Shown: positions 15,695-25,100, counted from the first letter of the stretch. The stretch: DNA of 64,000 bases from Silicimonas algicola (GCF_003148765.1 NZ_QGGV01000010.1:62001-126000); one strand, 5' to 3'. Program-made: numbers and translations. The notes: generated by a model from the sequence alone, not told the origin.

Positions 15695-16981
15695 TCATGT
15701 GTTGTCCTTGAGGAACTCGATCAGGTCCTGGCGGTCCTCGGGCCTCGTGATCCTCTGCATAGGCATTTTCGAGCCCGGGATGAAGTGGTCGGGGCCAAGA
15801 TCGAAAAGCTTGTCGACCGTGTCTTCGGTCCAGGCGAAGCCGAGGCGCTGGACGGTCTCGGAATAGCTGTAGTCCGGGAGGCTGCCAGCCTTGCGGCCAA
15901 AGAGCCCGGCCAGCGTCGGTCCGGCGCGGCGGGTGTCGTCGTCGGCGAGGCTGTGGCAGATCGAGCACTTCCGCTGGAACTGGCGCTCACCGTTCGACAT
16001 CTTGGCTGGATCGTTCAGGAAGGCGCGCGTCTCGGTCGCCATGATCGGCGCGTCGAGCGCGTTGTGGGCCGGAAAGACGTAGGCCGTGTCGTCGATGCCG
16101 CCTGCGATCAGGCTCTTGCCGTCGGACGTATAGGACAATGCCCAGACCGGACCGTTGGCGGCGGCACGGTAGTCGCCGATAAGATCCCAGCTCGTCGTGT
16201 CGACGGTCATCACGAAGCCCTGCCCGTCGCCCACGGACAGTTCGGAGCCGTCGGGCGACAGCGCCATCGTCAGGATCGGACGGCGGTCGAGGGTCAGGTC
16301 GGCGAGGTCGTCGCCGGTTGTCGCGTCGATCACGCGGGTGCCGCCGTCGACCGCGCCGTAGGCAAGCCAAGCGTCGCCCAGGGTCAGGGTGTTCACGCCG
16401 AAGCCGTGCCGCACGACGAGGCGCTTCTCGGCGCCGGTGGCGATGTCCCAGAGGCGTACCGTGCCATCGGCGGAGGCGGACCAGAGCGAGGCGCCGTCGT
16501 CCGAGAAGACGACGTCGTTCACCGCGCCGTCGTGTCCCATCAGCCAGCCCGTCCGCTCCCCAGTGGCGATGTCCCAGAGGCCGATCGCGCCGTCCCAGCC
16601 CGCCGAGGCGAGGCGGGTGCCGTCGGGCGAGACGGCAAGCGCCGCGACCTGGCCTTCGTGGCCTTCAAGCCGGGTGCGGAGGGTGCCCGTGACAACGTCC
16701 CACAGGAGGATCGCGAAGTCGTCGCCGCCCGAGGCCGCCAGACCGCCGGGCAGAAAGATCGCTGTCTTGACGGCGGCGGCATGGCCTTCCAGCCAGCGCA
16801 CCTCGTCGTTGCCGAGGGTCCACAGACCGACGGAGTTGTCGAAGCTGGCGGTCAGCGCCCTGGTTCCGTCCGCCGACACGTCGGCCGACATCACCGGGCC
16901 GCCGTGCCCTTCGAGGATGCGGAAGTCGGCGGCGAAGACGGGTGCCGCGACAAGCGCCATGACAAGCGCGAGGGCGCGCAT
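15695..16981 (-). CDS. periplasmic WD40 beta-propeller / cytochrome c fusion
   Basis: 428 residues. Signal peptide (MRALALVMALVAAPVFAADF), then about seven WD40 repeats from 20 to 310, with repeated blade ends such as GLWDIATGE, RLWDIATGA and ILLWDVVTG. A monohaem cytochrome c domain follows: CSICH at 339-343 binds haem, and GSKMPM near 405 offers the axial Met. The first base lies two bases from the cytochrome b subunit gene, so it is co-transcribed with it. It is probably an electron carrier docking on formate dehydrogenase. The propeller could provide binding to partners. Confidence 0.9.
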   Translation of the reverse strand: MRALALVMALVAAPVFAADFRILEGHGGPVMSADVSADGTRALTASFDNSVGLWTLGNDEVRWLEGHAAAVKTAIFLPGGLAASGGDDFAILLWDVVTGTLRTRLEGHEGQVAALAVSPDGTRLASAGWDGAIGLWDIATGERTGWLMGHDGAVNDVVFSDDGASLWSASADGTVRLWDIATGAEKRLVVRHGFGVNTLTLGDAWLAYGAVDGGTRVIDATTGDDLADLTLDRRPILTMALSPDGSELSVGDGQGFVMTVDTTSWDLIGDYRAAANGPVWALSYTSDGKSLIAGGIDDTAYVFPAHNALDAPIMATETRAFLNDPAKMSNGERQFQRKCSICHSLADDDTRRAGPTLAGLFGRKAGSLPDYSYSETVQRLGFAWTEDTVDKLFDLGPDHFIPGSKMPMQRITRPEDRQDLIEFLKDNT

Positions 16982-16982
16982 C

Positions 16983-18185
16983 TCACTCGGCGGGCGTCGC
17001 CGTGGGCGGCGCCGCGCCTTGCTTGGCCTGCTCCTCTTCGACCCAGAGGCTGTGGTGCTCCTTGGCCCAGTTCAGGTCGACCTCGCCGGACCCCATGGCG
17101 TCATAGGCGCCCTCCATCCCGAGCGTGCCGATGTAGATGTGCGCGAAGACGATCCCCATCAGCACGAAGGCGATGATGGAGTGCCAGAGCTGGGCGTACT
17201 GCATCTCGGCGTGGGGCGTCAGCGCCTCGGGCAGAGGCTCGCGTCCGACCAGCTCGGGCAGGCCGAGCGCGTTGATGTGGTGGAAGGTCGAGGCGAACAT
17301 CGGCATGTCGAAGGGGAACAGAAGCGACAGGCCCGAGACCGAGATCGACGCGCCAAGGACGATGACGGACCAGAAGATCAGCTTCTGACCCGCATTGAAC
17401 TTCTTCGCCGGCGGGTGGCCCTTCGTGAAGATGCCGCCACCCTTGGCAAACCACGTCAGGTCGGTCCGATCCGGCAGGTTGTGCCAGACCCAGAGGACGA
17501 AGACGAAGATGAGGGCCAGCATGAAGGCCCAGCTCACGTTGTTGTGGATCCATTTCGAGCCGATCGCGAGCGTGGCGTAACCCTCCTTCCCCATCCAGGG
17601 GATCATGCCGACCCGGCCGAAGAGGCTGATGAGTCCGGTCACGCCGAGAAGGATGAACGACCCGGCAAGAAGCCAGTGCGAGAACCTCTCGAAGGCGCGG
17701 AAGCGGGTGATCTTGACGCCCGACTTGCCGTGGTCGATCCGGATGCGGCCCCGAATGAGGTAGAACAGCGCAAGGAGCCCAAGGACGCCGAGGAGGAAGT
17801 AGCCTCCCCAGGTCCGCAGTGGGCCTTCGCGGAACTGAAGCCACCACATGCCCTCGTCCTGCACCAGAAGCGTGGCGGCGGGCGAGCGGACCTGGCTGGA
17901 GACATTGGCCGTGCCGTAGCGCAGCGCGCGCCACAGCTCGGGGTCCGACTGGCCCCCGAGCGTGCCGAGCGGTGCGGTGGGCGGCGCGGCGGAGTCAGGG
18001 TCACCCGTCGCCTCGGACCGGAAGGTCGGATCGACCTCGAGGCCCTGCTGGCGGCGCAGGATGTCGTCGAGCGTCTGCGCCCCGCCGGTTTCGGCGCGCG
18101 GCGCGTCAGACGGGACCTCCTGCGCGAGGGCGTTCTGCATGGACGCCACGGCAAGCGCGAGCGCGATCAGGATTGCACGGATCAT
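16983..18185 (-). CDS. fdhC: formate dehydrogenase cytochrome b (gamma) subunit
   Basis: 400 residues. Signal peptide (MIRAILIALALAVASMQNALAQ), then a periplasmic stretch of about 100 residues. About five membrane helices follow (GGYFLLGVLGLLALFYLI, HWLLAGSFILLGVTGLI, WAFMLALIFVFVLWVWH, LIFWSVIVLGASISVSGL, WHSIIAFVLMGIVFAHIYIG) with helix-located His as b-haem ligands. This fits the FdoI/FdhC-type cytochrome b556 that passes electrons from FdhB to quinone. The long N-terminal extension is usual in this group. The gene follows the TPR gene by 16 bases. Confidence 0.93.
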   Translation of the reverse strand: MIRAILIALALAVASMQNALAQEVPSDAPRAETGGAQTLDDILRRQQGLEVDPTFRSEATGDPDSAAPPTAPLGTLGGQSDPELWRALRYGTANVSSQVRSPAATLLVQDEGMWWLQFREGPLRTWGGYFLLGVLGLLALFYLIRGRIRIDHGKSGVKITRFRAFERFSHWLLAGSFILLGVTGLISLFGRVGMIPWMGKEGYATLAIGSKWIHNNVSWAFMLALIFVFVLWVWHNLPDRTDLTWFAKGGGIFTKGHPPAKKFNAGQKLIFWSVIVLGASISVSGLSLLFPFDMPMFASTFHHINALGLPELVGREPLPEALTPHAEMQYAQLWHSIIAFVLMGIVFAHIYIGTLGMEGAYDAMGSGEVDLNWAKEHHSLWVEEEQAKQGAAPPTATPAE

Positions 18186-18201
18186 CGGTTCCTCCCCAGC
18201 C

Positions 18202-19212
18202 TCATCTCATCCGCATGTCGTCTTGTAGACGCCATGCAAGTTTGTGTTGTTCCAGCGCAGCCTTGTAGTCGCCGGCGGTTTCGAAGCATTCGGCCATGTC
18301 GAGCGCGATCCCCTTGCGCAGGACCGCGTAGTTCTCGCGCTTGGCGATACGCGCGGCCTCGCGCAGAAGGGTCTGCGCCTCGTCCGTGTTCTTTTCCGAG
18401 CGCGCCACGCTCGCCAGTCCCGTGTGGACGATGCAGTCGATGAAGAGGTCGCCCGCGGCCTTGCCCAGCTTGCGGGCCTGCGCGAAGGACAGCCGCGCCT
18501 CATAAGGGTGACCCTCGGCCGTGTGAACGGATGCCTGCACGGCATGGGCATAGGACAGCATCACGCCGTTTCCGTCCCGCGATGCGAGATCGACGGACCG
18601 TGCGGCGTGATCGGCTGCCTTCACCATGTCGCCGTCCGATAGAAGCCATCGTGCGGTGCAGTATTCGACGAGGGGCATGTGTTCCTCGGGCGCCAGTTCC
18701 CGCGCGCGGCTGAGCGTGATCCCAGCGCGCGCCCGTTCGCCCCCGAGCCGCTGCACGGTGGCGCGGGCCAGCAGAAGGCTGGTCTGCGCGGGCGCGGCTT
18801 CGCCGTCGGTCATGTCCTTGAGAAGCCACAGGCCGCGGTCGACCGCGCAGGTCGCCAGGTCGAGCCGACCCCGCGTATAATGCACCACCGCGAGAAGCGC
18901 GTAGATGCCCGCGCGCGCGTCCCGGTGCTGACTTTCGGGCAGGTATCCCTCGGCCTTCAGGCAGTGCTGCATGGCCGTGTCCATATGGCCGGTCCAGAGC
19001 GCGTGCCAGGCCAGCGTCCGCAGGGCCAGGCCCTGCTCGGCCCGGCTGCGCTTGCCGCTTCCGGCCTTCGCCTTGAGCTGCGCCTCGGTCGCGTATTCGA
19101 GGCTCGAGTCGCGCTCCACCCACCGACGCGCCCAGGCGATGCGGTTGAGCAGAGCGGGATCGCCGCTCGGCAGTTCGGAATGGACCTTCTTGCGTATGGC
19201 TGGCATCGACAT
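18202..19212 (-). CDS. TPR-like protein of unknown function in the formate dehydrogenase cluster
   Basis: 336 residues, no signal peptide, almost entirely helical and Ala/Leu/Arg-rich, with degenerate 34-36-residue repeats (for example RSRAEQGLALRTLAWHALWTGHMDTAMQHCLKAEGYLP and DARAGIYALLAVVHYTRGRLDLATCAVDRGL). This suggests a TPR superhelix for protein binding. No catalytic motif is seen. It lies between fdhB and the cytochrome b subunit gene, behind a terminator hairpin, so it may be expressed at a different level. A role as scaffold or regulator is inferred. Confidence 0.75.
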   Translation of the reverse strand: MSMPAIRKKVHSELPSGDPALLNRIAWARRWVERDSSLEYATEAQLKAKAGSGKRSRAEQGLALRTLAWHALWTGHMDTAMQHCLKAEGYLPESQHRDARAGIYALLAVVHYTRGRLDLATCAVDRGLWLLKDMTDGEAAPAQTSLLLARATVQRLGGERARAGITLSRARELAPEEHMPLVEYCTARWLLSDGDMVKAADHAARSVDLASRDGNGVMLSYAHAVQASVHTAEGHPYEARLSFAQARKLGKAAGDLFIDCIVHTGLASVARSEKNTDEAQTLLREAARIAKRENYAVLRKGIALDMAECFETAGDYKAALEQHKLAWRLQDDMRMR

Positions 19213-19220
19213 CTGCGACC

Positions 19221-19257
19221 GAAAGAAAAATGACGCCCCGAGGGCTTCGGGACGTCA
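19221..19257 (-). terminator. rho-independent terminator after fdhB
   Basis: On the minus strand an imperfect stem of about 13 bp (arms 19257-19244 and 19243-19230) is followed by TTTTTCTTT. It would end or attenuate transcription between fdhB and the TPR gene, separating the FdhAB part from the TPR/cytochrome part. Confidence 0.75.
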
Positions 19258-19284
19258 TGGGATCATAGCAGAAGGTCGGCGGTC

Positions 19285-19878
19285 TCAACCACCTTTCTGA
19301 TCGTAGGCCGTTCCCCAGCCCCAGGCGCCCGAGCCGAAGCCGCGTGCGACGACCCTTTCACGGTAGATGTCCGAGACGTCATCGCCGTCCCCGGCGAGCA
19401 GCGCCTTGGTCGAGCACATCTCGGCGCAGATCGGCAGCTTGCCTTCGGCGAGACGGTTGCGGCCGTATTTCGAGAACTCGACCTGGCTCATGTCTTCTTC
19501 GGGTCCGCCCGAGCAGAAGGTGCATTTGTCCATCTTGCCGCGCGAGCCGAAGTTGCCGGCCTGCGGATACTGCGGCGCGCCGAAGGGGCAGGCGTAGAAG
19601 CAGTAGCCGCAGCCGATGCAGAGGTCCTTGGAGTGCAGGACCACGCCATCGGCGGTCTGGTAGAAGCAGTCGACCGGGCAGACCGCCATGCAAGGCGCGT
19701 CCGAACAGTGCATGCAGGCGACCGAGATCGAGCGTTCGCCCGGATCGCCGTCGTTGATCGTCACGACCCTGCGGCGGTTGATGCCCCAGGGGATCTCGTG
19801 CTCGTTCTTGCAGGCGGTGACGCAGGCGTTGCATTCGATGCAGCGTTCGGCGTCGACGAGGAATTTAACTCGTGCCAT
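19285..19878 (-). CDS. fdhB: formate dehydrogenase iron-sulfur (beta) subunit
   Basis: 197 residues with four cysteine clusters of the DMSO-reductase beta-subunit type: [11 protein letters not shown] (13-23), [24 protein letters not shown] and a later CTFC...C pair, predicting four [4Fe-4S] centres. It moves electrons from FdhA to the cytochrome b subunit. No TAT signal, as usual, since it is exported with FdhA. Starts 15 bases after fdhA. Confidence 0.95.
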   Translation of the reverse strand: MARVKFLVDAERCIECNACVTACKNEHEIPWGINRRRVVTINDGDPGERSISVACMHCSDAPCMAVCPVDCFYQTADGVVLHSKDLCIGCGYCFYACPFGAPQYPQAGNFGSRGKMDKCTFCSGGPEEDMSQVEFSKYGRNRLAEGKLPICAEMCSTKALLAGDGDDVSDIYRERVVARGFGSGAWGWGTAYDQKGG

Positions 19879-19893
19879 TTTCTTTTCTCCTCC

Positions 19894-22887
19894 TTACGCC
19901 GCGGTGATCTTGCAGAGGGTGGCTTTCGTCTCCTGCATCTGCGTCACGGAGTCGTAGCCGTAGGTCTGCGCGGTGTTCGAGCTTTCGCCCAGCACATAGG
20001 GGTCAGCCCCCTTCGGATACTTGGACCTGCGGTCCTCGCCCTGGAAGTAGCCGCCGAAGTGGAAGGGCATGAAGGCCACGCCCTCGCCCACCCGGTTGGT
20101 CAGCATGGCCATGACCTTGACCTTGCCGCCCTCGGGTCCCTCGACCCAGACCTGTGCGCCGTCCCTGACACCGATGTTGTTCGCGGTGCGCGGGTTGATC
20201 TCGACGAACATGTCCTGTTGCAATTCGGCCAGCCAGGGGTTCGACCGGGTCTCGTCGCCGCCGCCCTCGTACTCGACCAGCCGGCCCGAGGTGAGGATGA
20301 TCGGATAGCTTTCCGAGAAGTCCTTGTCCTGGATCGACTTGTAGAGCGTCGGCACCCGCCAGAAGGTCTTGTCTTCGTAGGTCGGGTAGTCGGCCACGAG
20401 GTCGCGGCGGTTAGAGTAGAGCGGCTCGCGATGGGTCGGCACGGGGTCCGGGAAGGTCCAGACGACCGCACGGGCCTTGGCGTTGCCGAAGGGTGCGCAT
20501 TCGTGGAGGATCGCGACGCGCTGGATGCCGCCCGAAAGGTCGGTCTTCCAGTTGACGCCACCGATCTTTTCCTTCCAGTCGGCGGGATAGGGACCGGTCT
20601 GGTCCTGCTCGCCCACTTCCTCGCCCTGCCCGGTCAGCTTGCCCTCGGCGTCGCGATAGCCTGCGACGCGTTCGATCGACTGGCGCTCTTCGGGGCTGAG
20701 ATCGGAGTCCCAGCCGAGATCCTGGAGCATCTGCATCGTGAACTCGGGATATCCGTCCTGGATTTCCGATCCCACGCTGTAGACGCCTTCTGCCAGAAGG
20801 TTGTCACCCTCGTGCTCGACCCCGAAGCGGGCGCGGAACGTCAGGCCGCCCTTCGAGACCGGCATCGACATGTCGTAGAGGTTCGCCGTGCCGGGGTGGT
20901 TCATCTCGGGCGTGCCCCAGCAAGGCCAGGGCATCCCGTAGAAGTCGCCGTCGGCCGGACCGCCGATCGCGCGCAGCGTCGTCTTGTCGAACGTGTGCTG
21001 GTTCGCCATGTGCAGCTTCAGCCGCTCGGGCGACTGGCCGGTATAGCCGATCGTCCACATGCCGCGGTTCACTTCGCGGGTGATGTCCTCGACGTTGGGC
21101 TCGCCGTTCTCGATCGCGATGTTGCGGAACATGCGGTCGGCGAATCCGAACTTGTCGGCGAACTTGGCGAGGATCGTGTGGTCGGGCAGCGATTCGAACA
21201 GCGGCTCCACCACCTTCTCGCGCCACTGGAGCGAGCGGTTGGACGCGGTGACAGAACCGTAGGTCTCGAACTGCGTGGCGGCGGGGAGAAGGTAAACCCC
21301 GTCGGTCCGGTCCTGCATCACCGCCGAGACGGTGGGATAGGGATCGACCACGACCATGAGGTCGAGTTTCTCCATCGCCGTCTTCATCTCGACCATGCGA
21401 GTCTGCGAGTTGGGCGCGTGGCCCCAGAGGACCATCGCCCGGGTGTTGTCGGGCTGGAGGATGTTCTCCTTGTCCTCGAGCACGCCGTCGATCCAGCGCG
21501 AGACCGGGATGCCGGTCTCGTACATCATCTCGAGATCGGTGCCGTCCTTGCCCCTGCCGGGCATCTTGGCGAAGCGGGACTTCAGCCAGTCCAGGTCCTC
21601 GCCCCAGACGCGGGCGAAGTGAGCCCAGGATCCGGGCGCCAGGCCATAGTAGCCGGGCAGCGTGTCGGCGAGGACGCCGAGGTCGGTCGCGCCCTGCACG
21701 TTGTCGTGGCCGCGGAAGATGTTCGTGCCGCCACCCGCGACGCCCATGTTGCCGAGCGCGAGCTGCAGAATGCAGTAGGCGCGGGTGTTGTTGTTGCCGT
21801 TGGTGTGCTGGGTGCCGCCCATGCACCAGATGACGGTGCCGGGGCGGTTGTTGGCCATCGTGCGCGCGACGCGCTCAAGCTGGGTGCCGGGCACGCCGGT
21901 GACGCGCTCGGTCTCTTCGGGGTCCCACTTGGCGACCTCGGTGCGGATCTGGTCCATGCCCCAGGTGCGGGTGCGAAGGAATTCCTTCTCCTCCCATCCG
22001 TTCTCGAAGATGTGCCAGAGGATGCCCCAGATCAGCGCGACGTCCGAACCGGGCCGGAAGCGGACGTATTCGTCCGCATGGGCTGCGGTGCGCGTGAAGC
22101 GCGGGTCGCAGACGATGAGCGGCGCGTTGTTCTGCTCCTTCGCCCGCAGGACGTGCAGGAGCGAGACAGGGTGCGCCTCGGCCGGGTTTCCGCCGATGAT
22201 GAAGATCGCGCGGCTGTTGTGGATGTCGTTGTAGCTGTTCGTCATGGCGCCGTAGCCCCATGTGTTCGCGACGCCCGCGACCGTGGTCGAGTGGCAGATG
22301 CGCGCCTGGTGGTCGACGTTGTTCGTCCCCCAGTAGGCCGCAAACTTGCGGAACAGGTAGGCCTGTTCGTTCGAGTGCTTGGCCGAGCCGAGCCAGTAGA
22401 CCGAATCCGGACCCGACTCTTCGCGGATCGCCATCATCTGGTCGCCGATCTCGTTGATCGCCTCGTCCCAGCTCAGGCGCTGCCATTCGCCGCCGACGAG
22501 CTTCATCGGATACTTCAGGCGGCGTTCGCCGTGCGCGTGCTCGCGGACGGACGCGCCCTTGGCGCAGTGGGCGCCCAGGTTGAACGGGCTGTCCCAGGCG
22601 GGCTCCTGCCCGACCCACACGCCGTTGTCGACTTCGGCCAGAACCGTGCAGCCGACCGAGCAATGGGTGCAGACCGATTTCTTGATCTCGATGTTGCCGG
22701 TCGCGGCGGCCGCCTGGGCGGCGGCGGGCGTCACCCGGCCCACGCCTGAGGCGAGGGCTGCGAGACCGCCCACGGCCAGACCCGACCCACGCAGGAAGCT
22801 GCGGCGGTCGACGTTCTTGCCGGCAACGCGGCCGAGGATGGGAGCGGCGCGGCCGCGGCCCTGGATGGATGTCTTCTTTCTCAGCAT
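19894..22887 (-). CDS. fdhA: formate dehydrogenase catalytic molybdopterin (alpha) subunit, Cys type
   Basis: 997 residues. TAT signal RRSFLRGSG at 28-36. The first [4Fe-4S] cluster is CTHCSVGC (73-80) plus Cys108. Cys198-His199 in QARICHSTT is the Mo/W ligand and catalytic His; the codon is TGC, so it is cysteine, not selenocysteine. Molybdopterin-binding domains follow (GGNPAEAHP, GGTQHTNGNNNTRAYC) with the C-terminal cap domain (LTSGRLVEYEG). It oxidises formate to CO2 in the periplasm, with FdhB and the cytochrome b subunit. Tungsten or molybdenum cannot be told apart here. Confidence 0.97.
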   Translation of the reverse strand: MLRKKTSIQGRGRAAPILGRVAGKNVDRRSFLRGSGLAVGGLAALASGVGRVTPAAAQAAAATGNIEIKKSVCTHCSVGCTVLAEVDNGVWVGQEPAWDSPFNLGAHCAKGASVREHAHGERRLKYPMKLVGGEWQRLSWDEAINEIGDQMMAIREESGPDSVYWLGSAKHSNEQAYLFRKFAAYWGTNNVDHQARICHSTTVAGVANTWGYGAMTNSYNDIHNSRAIFIIGGNPAEAHPVSLLHVLRAKEQNNAPLIVCDPRFTRTAAHADEYVRFRPGSDVALIWGILWHIFENGWEEKEFLRTRTWGMDQIRTEVAKWDPEETERVTGVPGTQLERVARTMANNRPGTVIWCMGGTQHTNGNNNTRAYCILQLALGNMGVAGGGTNIFRGHDNVQGATDLGVLADTLPGYYGLAPGSWAHFARVWGEDLDWLKSRFAKMPGRGKDGTDLEMMYETGIPVSRWIDGVLEDKENILQPDNTRAMVLWGHAPNSQTRMVEMKTAMEKLDLMVVVDPYPTVSAVMQDRTDGVYLLPAATQFETYGSVTASNRSLQWREKVVEPLFESLPDHTILAKFADKFGFADRMFRNIAIENGEPNVEDITREVNRGMWTIGYTGQSPERLKLHMANQHTFDKTTLRAIGGPADGDFYGMPWPCWGTPEMNHPGTANLYDMSMPVSKGGLTFRARFGVEHEGDNLLAEGVYSVGSEIQDGYPEFTMQMLQDLGWDSDLSPEERQSIERVAGYRDAEGKLTGQGEEVGEQDQTGPYPADWKEKIGGVNWKTDLSGGIQRVAILHECAPFGNAKARAVVWTFPDPVPTHREPLYSNRRDLVADYPTYEDKTFWRVPTLYKSIQDKDFSESYPIILTSGRLVEYEGGGDETRSNPWLAELQQDMFVEINPRTANNIGVRDGAQVWVEGPEGGKVKVMAMLTNRVGEGVAFMPFHFGGYFQGEDRRSKYPKGADPYVLGESSNTAQTYGYDSVTQMQETKATLCKITAA

Positions 22888-22900
22888 CTGGTGGCCTCCC

Positions 22901-23089
22901 TCAGAAGCGCGCGGAGGCCAGATAGGCCTTCACATGCTCGGTCTTGCGGTATCCCGATCCCTGCGGCGCCTCTTCGGCGGCGGCCTCGGCCGGCGCGATT
23001 GCGGCTGCGGCGACGGCGGCGGGGGCCGAGGCGCCCGCCAGTTTCAGGAAGTCGCGACGGCTGGTCCCGTCCTTCTTCTTGTCGTCCAT
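22901..23089 (-). CDS. small TAT-signal protein of formate dehydrogenase clusters
   Basis: 62 residues: SRRDFLKLAG (10-19) is a twin-arginine motif, then an Ala-rich stretch and a short end GYRKTEHVKAYLASARF. This matches the family of very short TAT-signal proteins found next to FdhA (I recall TIGR02811). The function is unknown; the peptide after the signal is only some 25 residues. It lies 13 bases before fdhA. Confidence 0.88.
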   Translation of the reverse strand: MDDKKKDGTSRRDFLKLAGASAPAAVAAAAIAPAEAAAEEAPQGSGYRKTEHVKAYLASARF

Positions 23090-23136
23090 CTCTGGTCCTC
23101 CCTATGCCTCTTGACGGGGGTCCGGATCCCCCCGCG

Positions 23137-23754
23137 TCAGGCTTCCATCCTGAAGGCTTCGATCTCGATCTCCATGAAGGCGCGTCCGATCTTACCGACC
23201 GGCGCGTAGAGGACCGAGCCTTCGGCGGCCTCCAGATCCGTAAAGAAGTGCGACGCCCAGGTCGCGATATGCGTATTGAAGAATGCGTGCTGGTCGCCGA
23301 CCGAAAGGGGCGTCCCGTAGTCGCCGCGAATGAGGCCCGCCATGATCTCGCAGAGCGTGGCGATGTGGTCCTCGGGTTCCTTGACGCCGTCGTTCCGGGC
23401 GATGCCGAACTGCGCCATGTGGGTGCGCAGACGGGCGAGCGGCTTTTCATTGAGAAAGCCGGTCAGGTAGAAACTCGCGTAGGGCAGAAGCTCGCCGCGT
23501 CCGAGGCCGATGAAGAGCGCGTTGTATTCGCGCTTGGCGGCAGCGGGCTGGGTCGCGGCGGCGACCAGCGCCAGCGCAGCGATTCCCTGCCCCAGATCCG
23601 ATCCGTCGCCGTCGAGCGCGGCAAGCGCATCGAGCGTGGCACTGTCAGGGGCAGAGGCCAGAAGCCGGGCGAGCATGGAATAGAGATCGGCGCGCAGAAG
23701 GTCTTCTTCCGCAGCCCCCTCCCTGATGGTCGCCGATTGGCTTTTTAGGCTCAC
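23137..23754 (-). CDS. TorD/DmsD-family chaperone for FdhA
   Basis: 205 residues, all-helical, with the TorD-family pattern: early LLRADLYSMLARLLASAP, central EYNALFIGLGRGELLPYASFYLTGFLNEKPLARLRTHM, and later EPEDHIATLCEIMAGL (the E-P-D-H motif). Such proteins bind TAT signals of molybdoenzymes and keep them unexported until the cofactor is loaded. The neighbouring client is FdhA. The 100-base gap on its upstream side (23755-23854) holds no evident gene. Confidence 0.9.
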   Translation of the reverse strand: MSLKSQSATIREGAAEEDLLRADLYSMLARLLASAPDSATLDALAALDGDGSDLGQGIAALALVAAATQPAAAKREYNALFIGLGRGELLPYASFYLTGFLNEKPLARLRTHMAQFGIARNDGVKEPEDHIATLCEIMAGLIRGDYGTPLSVGDQHAFFNTHIATWASHFFTDLEAAEGSVLYAPVGKIGRAFMEIEIEAFRMEA

Positions 23755-23854
23755 GTCCGCCCGCCTTGTTCCGGTCTGCCATCACCCTAGGAAACGCCCG
23801 CAAATTGGGCAATTCATTTTTCCAATCGCAGGTGCGACGGATCAACCCGCCTGG

Positions 23855-24454
23855 TCAGGTCGTGAAGCGCATCCGCTTGGGATTGAAGGAGATTTCCTCG
23901 TTTTCGTCGCCATCGATCAACTCTTCGTCGATTTCGGTCGAGGTGACAGCGGAAATGTCCGGTTCCTCAAGCGTCGCATGGGCAATATCGGCTTCAGCTA
24001 GCGCCTCAGCCTGTATATTAGTGTCGTTATCCTGCAAAATTTTCGGAACATGCGCGGCCTTTAGGAAACCTTGCCCAACGCGGTAGGCGGTCGCCAGGAC
24101 CTTGGCGTTCATCTCGGGCGAGCGGTAGTCGATGTCGTAGTCGTTCAGCCCGTCCAGATTTGCCAACAGGGGATTCGACCGCCACAGCATCCGAAGGGCC
24201 CTTCGCCGCAGGAAGTCCGGGACGCCCGCGCGCATGAAGATCGAGAAGTCGTCGCCGGCCTTGAGGCTTTCCGGCAGCGGCAGCTTCAGCCGTTCAAGAA
24301 GCAGTCGTTCGTCTTCCGGTGTCTCGGGCTCGGGCTCTTCCGGCACGTCGGGTTCGGGCGCCGGAGTGGGCTCCGCGGCGCGGGTTTCCTCTTCGGCCAC
24401 AGCCCGGCGCCGGCGCGACCAGCGGCGGAAGAGGTCGTCGTCCTCGTCAGTCAT
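23855..24454 (-). CDS. DUF3306 domain protein
   Basis: 199 residues. N-terminal FRRWSRRRRAV followed by a Glu/Pro-rich low-complexity linker (about 20-50), then the conserved core FSIFMRAGVPDFLRRRALRMLWRSNPLLANLDGLNDYDIDYR. This is DUF3306, which occurs with DUF3305 in formate dehydrogenase clusters. Role unknown, probably cytoplasmic assembly. It overlaps the DUF3305 gene by eight bases. Confidence 0.88.
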   Translation of the reverse strand: MTDEDDDLFRRWSRRRRAVAEEETRAAEPTPAPEPDVPEEPEPETPEDERLLLERLKLPLPESLKAGDDFSIFMRAGVPDFLRRRALRMLWRSNPLLANLDGLNDYDIDYRSPEMNAKVLATAYRVGQGFLKAAHVPKILQDNDTNIQAEALAEADIAHATLEEPDISAVTSTEIDEELIDGDENEEISFNPKRMRFTT

Positions 24455-25016
24455 CCTCGCGCCTCGCCTTCTGGGTGGCGGGGCTGCGATACACGTCCGC
24501 CGCCTGCCTTATCCTCGGGTCGCCGACGCCGTCCTCGACGCGGTCGACGCGGGCGGCGTCGCGGCGGCGCTTCACGAATTCTGTCTCCTCGAAATGGGCC
24601 TCGCAGAAATCGCGGACCAATGTCGCAAGCGACGCGGGCATGGCCACGGGGTCGACGATCATCTCGGAGCTGTCCTGCCAGTTCTGGCCGCGGTCTGCGG
24701 AGACAGTGACGGCGTGGACGTCGATGCCATATTCGTTGGGGGCGTCCTTCTGCAGGACGACGAAGACGGACGGAGGGGTCATCATAAGCGAGGTGCGATA
24801 GCTTTCGACCTCGGCGCGGTGCAGGTCCATGGGCAGGGTCGCAGCGTGAAAGTCGGTCACGCCGTCCTCCTCGCGAAGGACGCGAAAGCCTCCGGGACCG
24901 GCGTTCGGCAGGACCGCAATTGCCGACCACGACCACTTCGCCCAGCGCGTCACGCCGGGGCGACGTCTGAGGACGACGCCGAGAGGTATGTCCATCTGGT
25001 GCGGAAATGGGGTCAT
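24447..25016 (-). CDS. DUF3305 domain protein
   Basis: 189 residues from the ATG at 25016 (an internal Met at residue 8 is a possible start). The conserved stretch IPLGVVLRRRPGVTRWAKWSWSAIAVLP and later YRTSLMMTPPSVFVVLQ are DUF3305 features. It is first in the minus-strand fdh operon, divergent from the polyferredoxin gene across 84 bases. It is the standard partner of DUF3306. No mechanism is established from the sequence. Confidence 0.88.
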   Translation of the reverse strand: MTPFPHQMDIPLGVVLRRRPGVTRWAKWSWSAIAVLPNAGPGGFRVLREEDGVTDFHAATLPMDLHRAEVESYRTSLMMTPPSVFVVLQKDAPNEYGIDVHAVTVSADRGQNWQDSSEMIVDPVAMPASLATLVRDFCEAHFEETEFVKRRRDAARVDRVEDGVGDPRIRQAADVYRSPATQKARREDD

Positions 25017-25100
25017 GGCCCGGCAGGAAACACCCCCCGATTGCCTTTGACAAGACGAGGCCGCATCATGGCCTTCGCTCTGACGCCTTGGGGAGGACCG

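Noticed and set aside
22285-22300. Possible selenocysteine at the active site of FdhA
   Set aside because: The codon at residue 198 is TGC, so cysteine; no in-frame TGA or SECIS element is seen.
19633-22749. A 1038-codon open frame antisense to fdhAB
   Set aside because: FdhA and FdhB are certain on the other strand; the antisense product has no recognisable domain.
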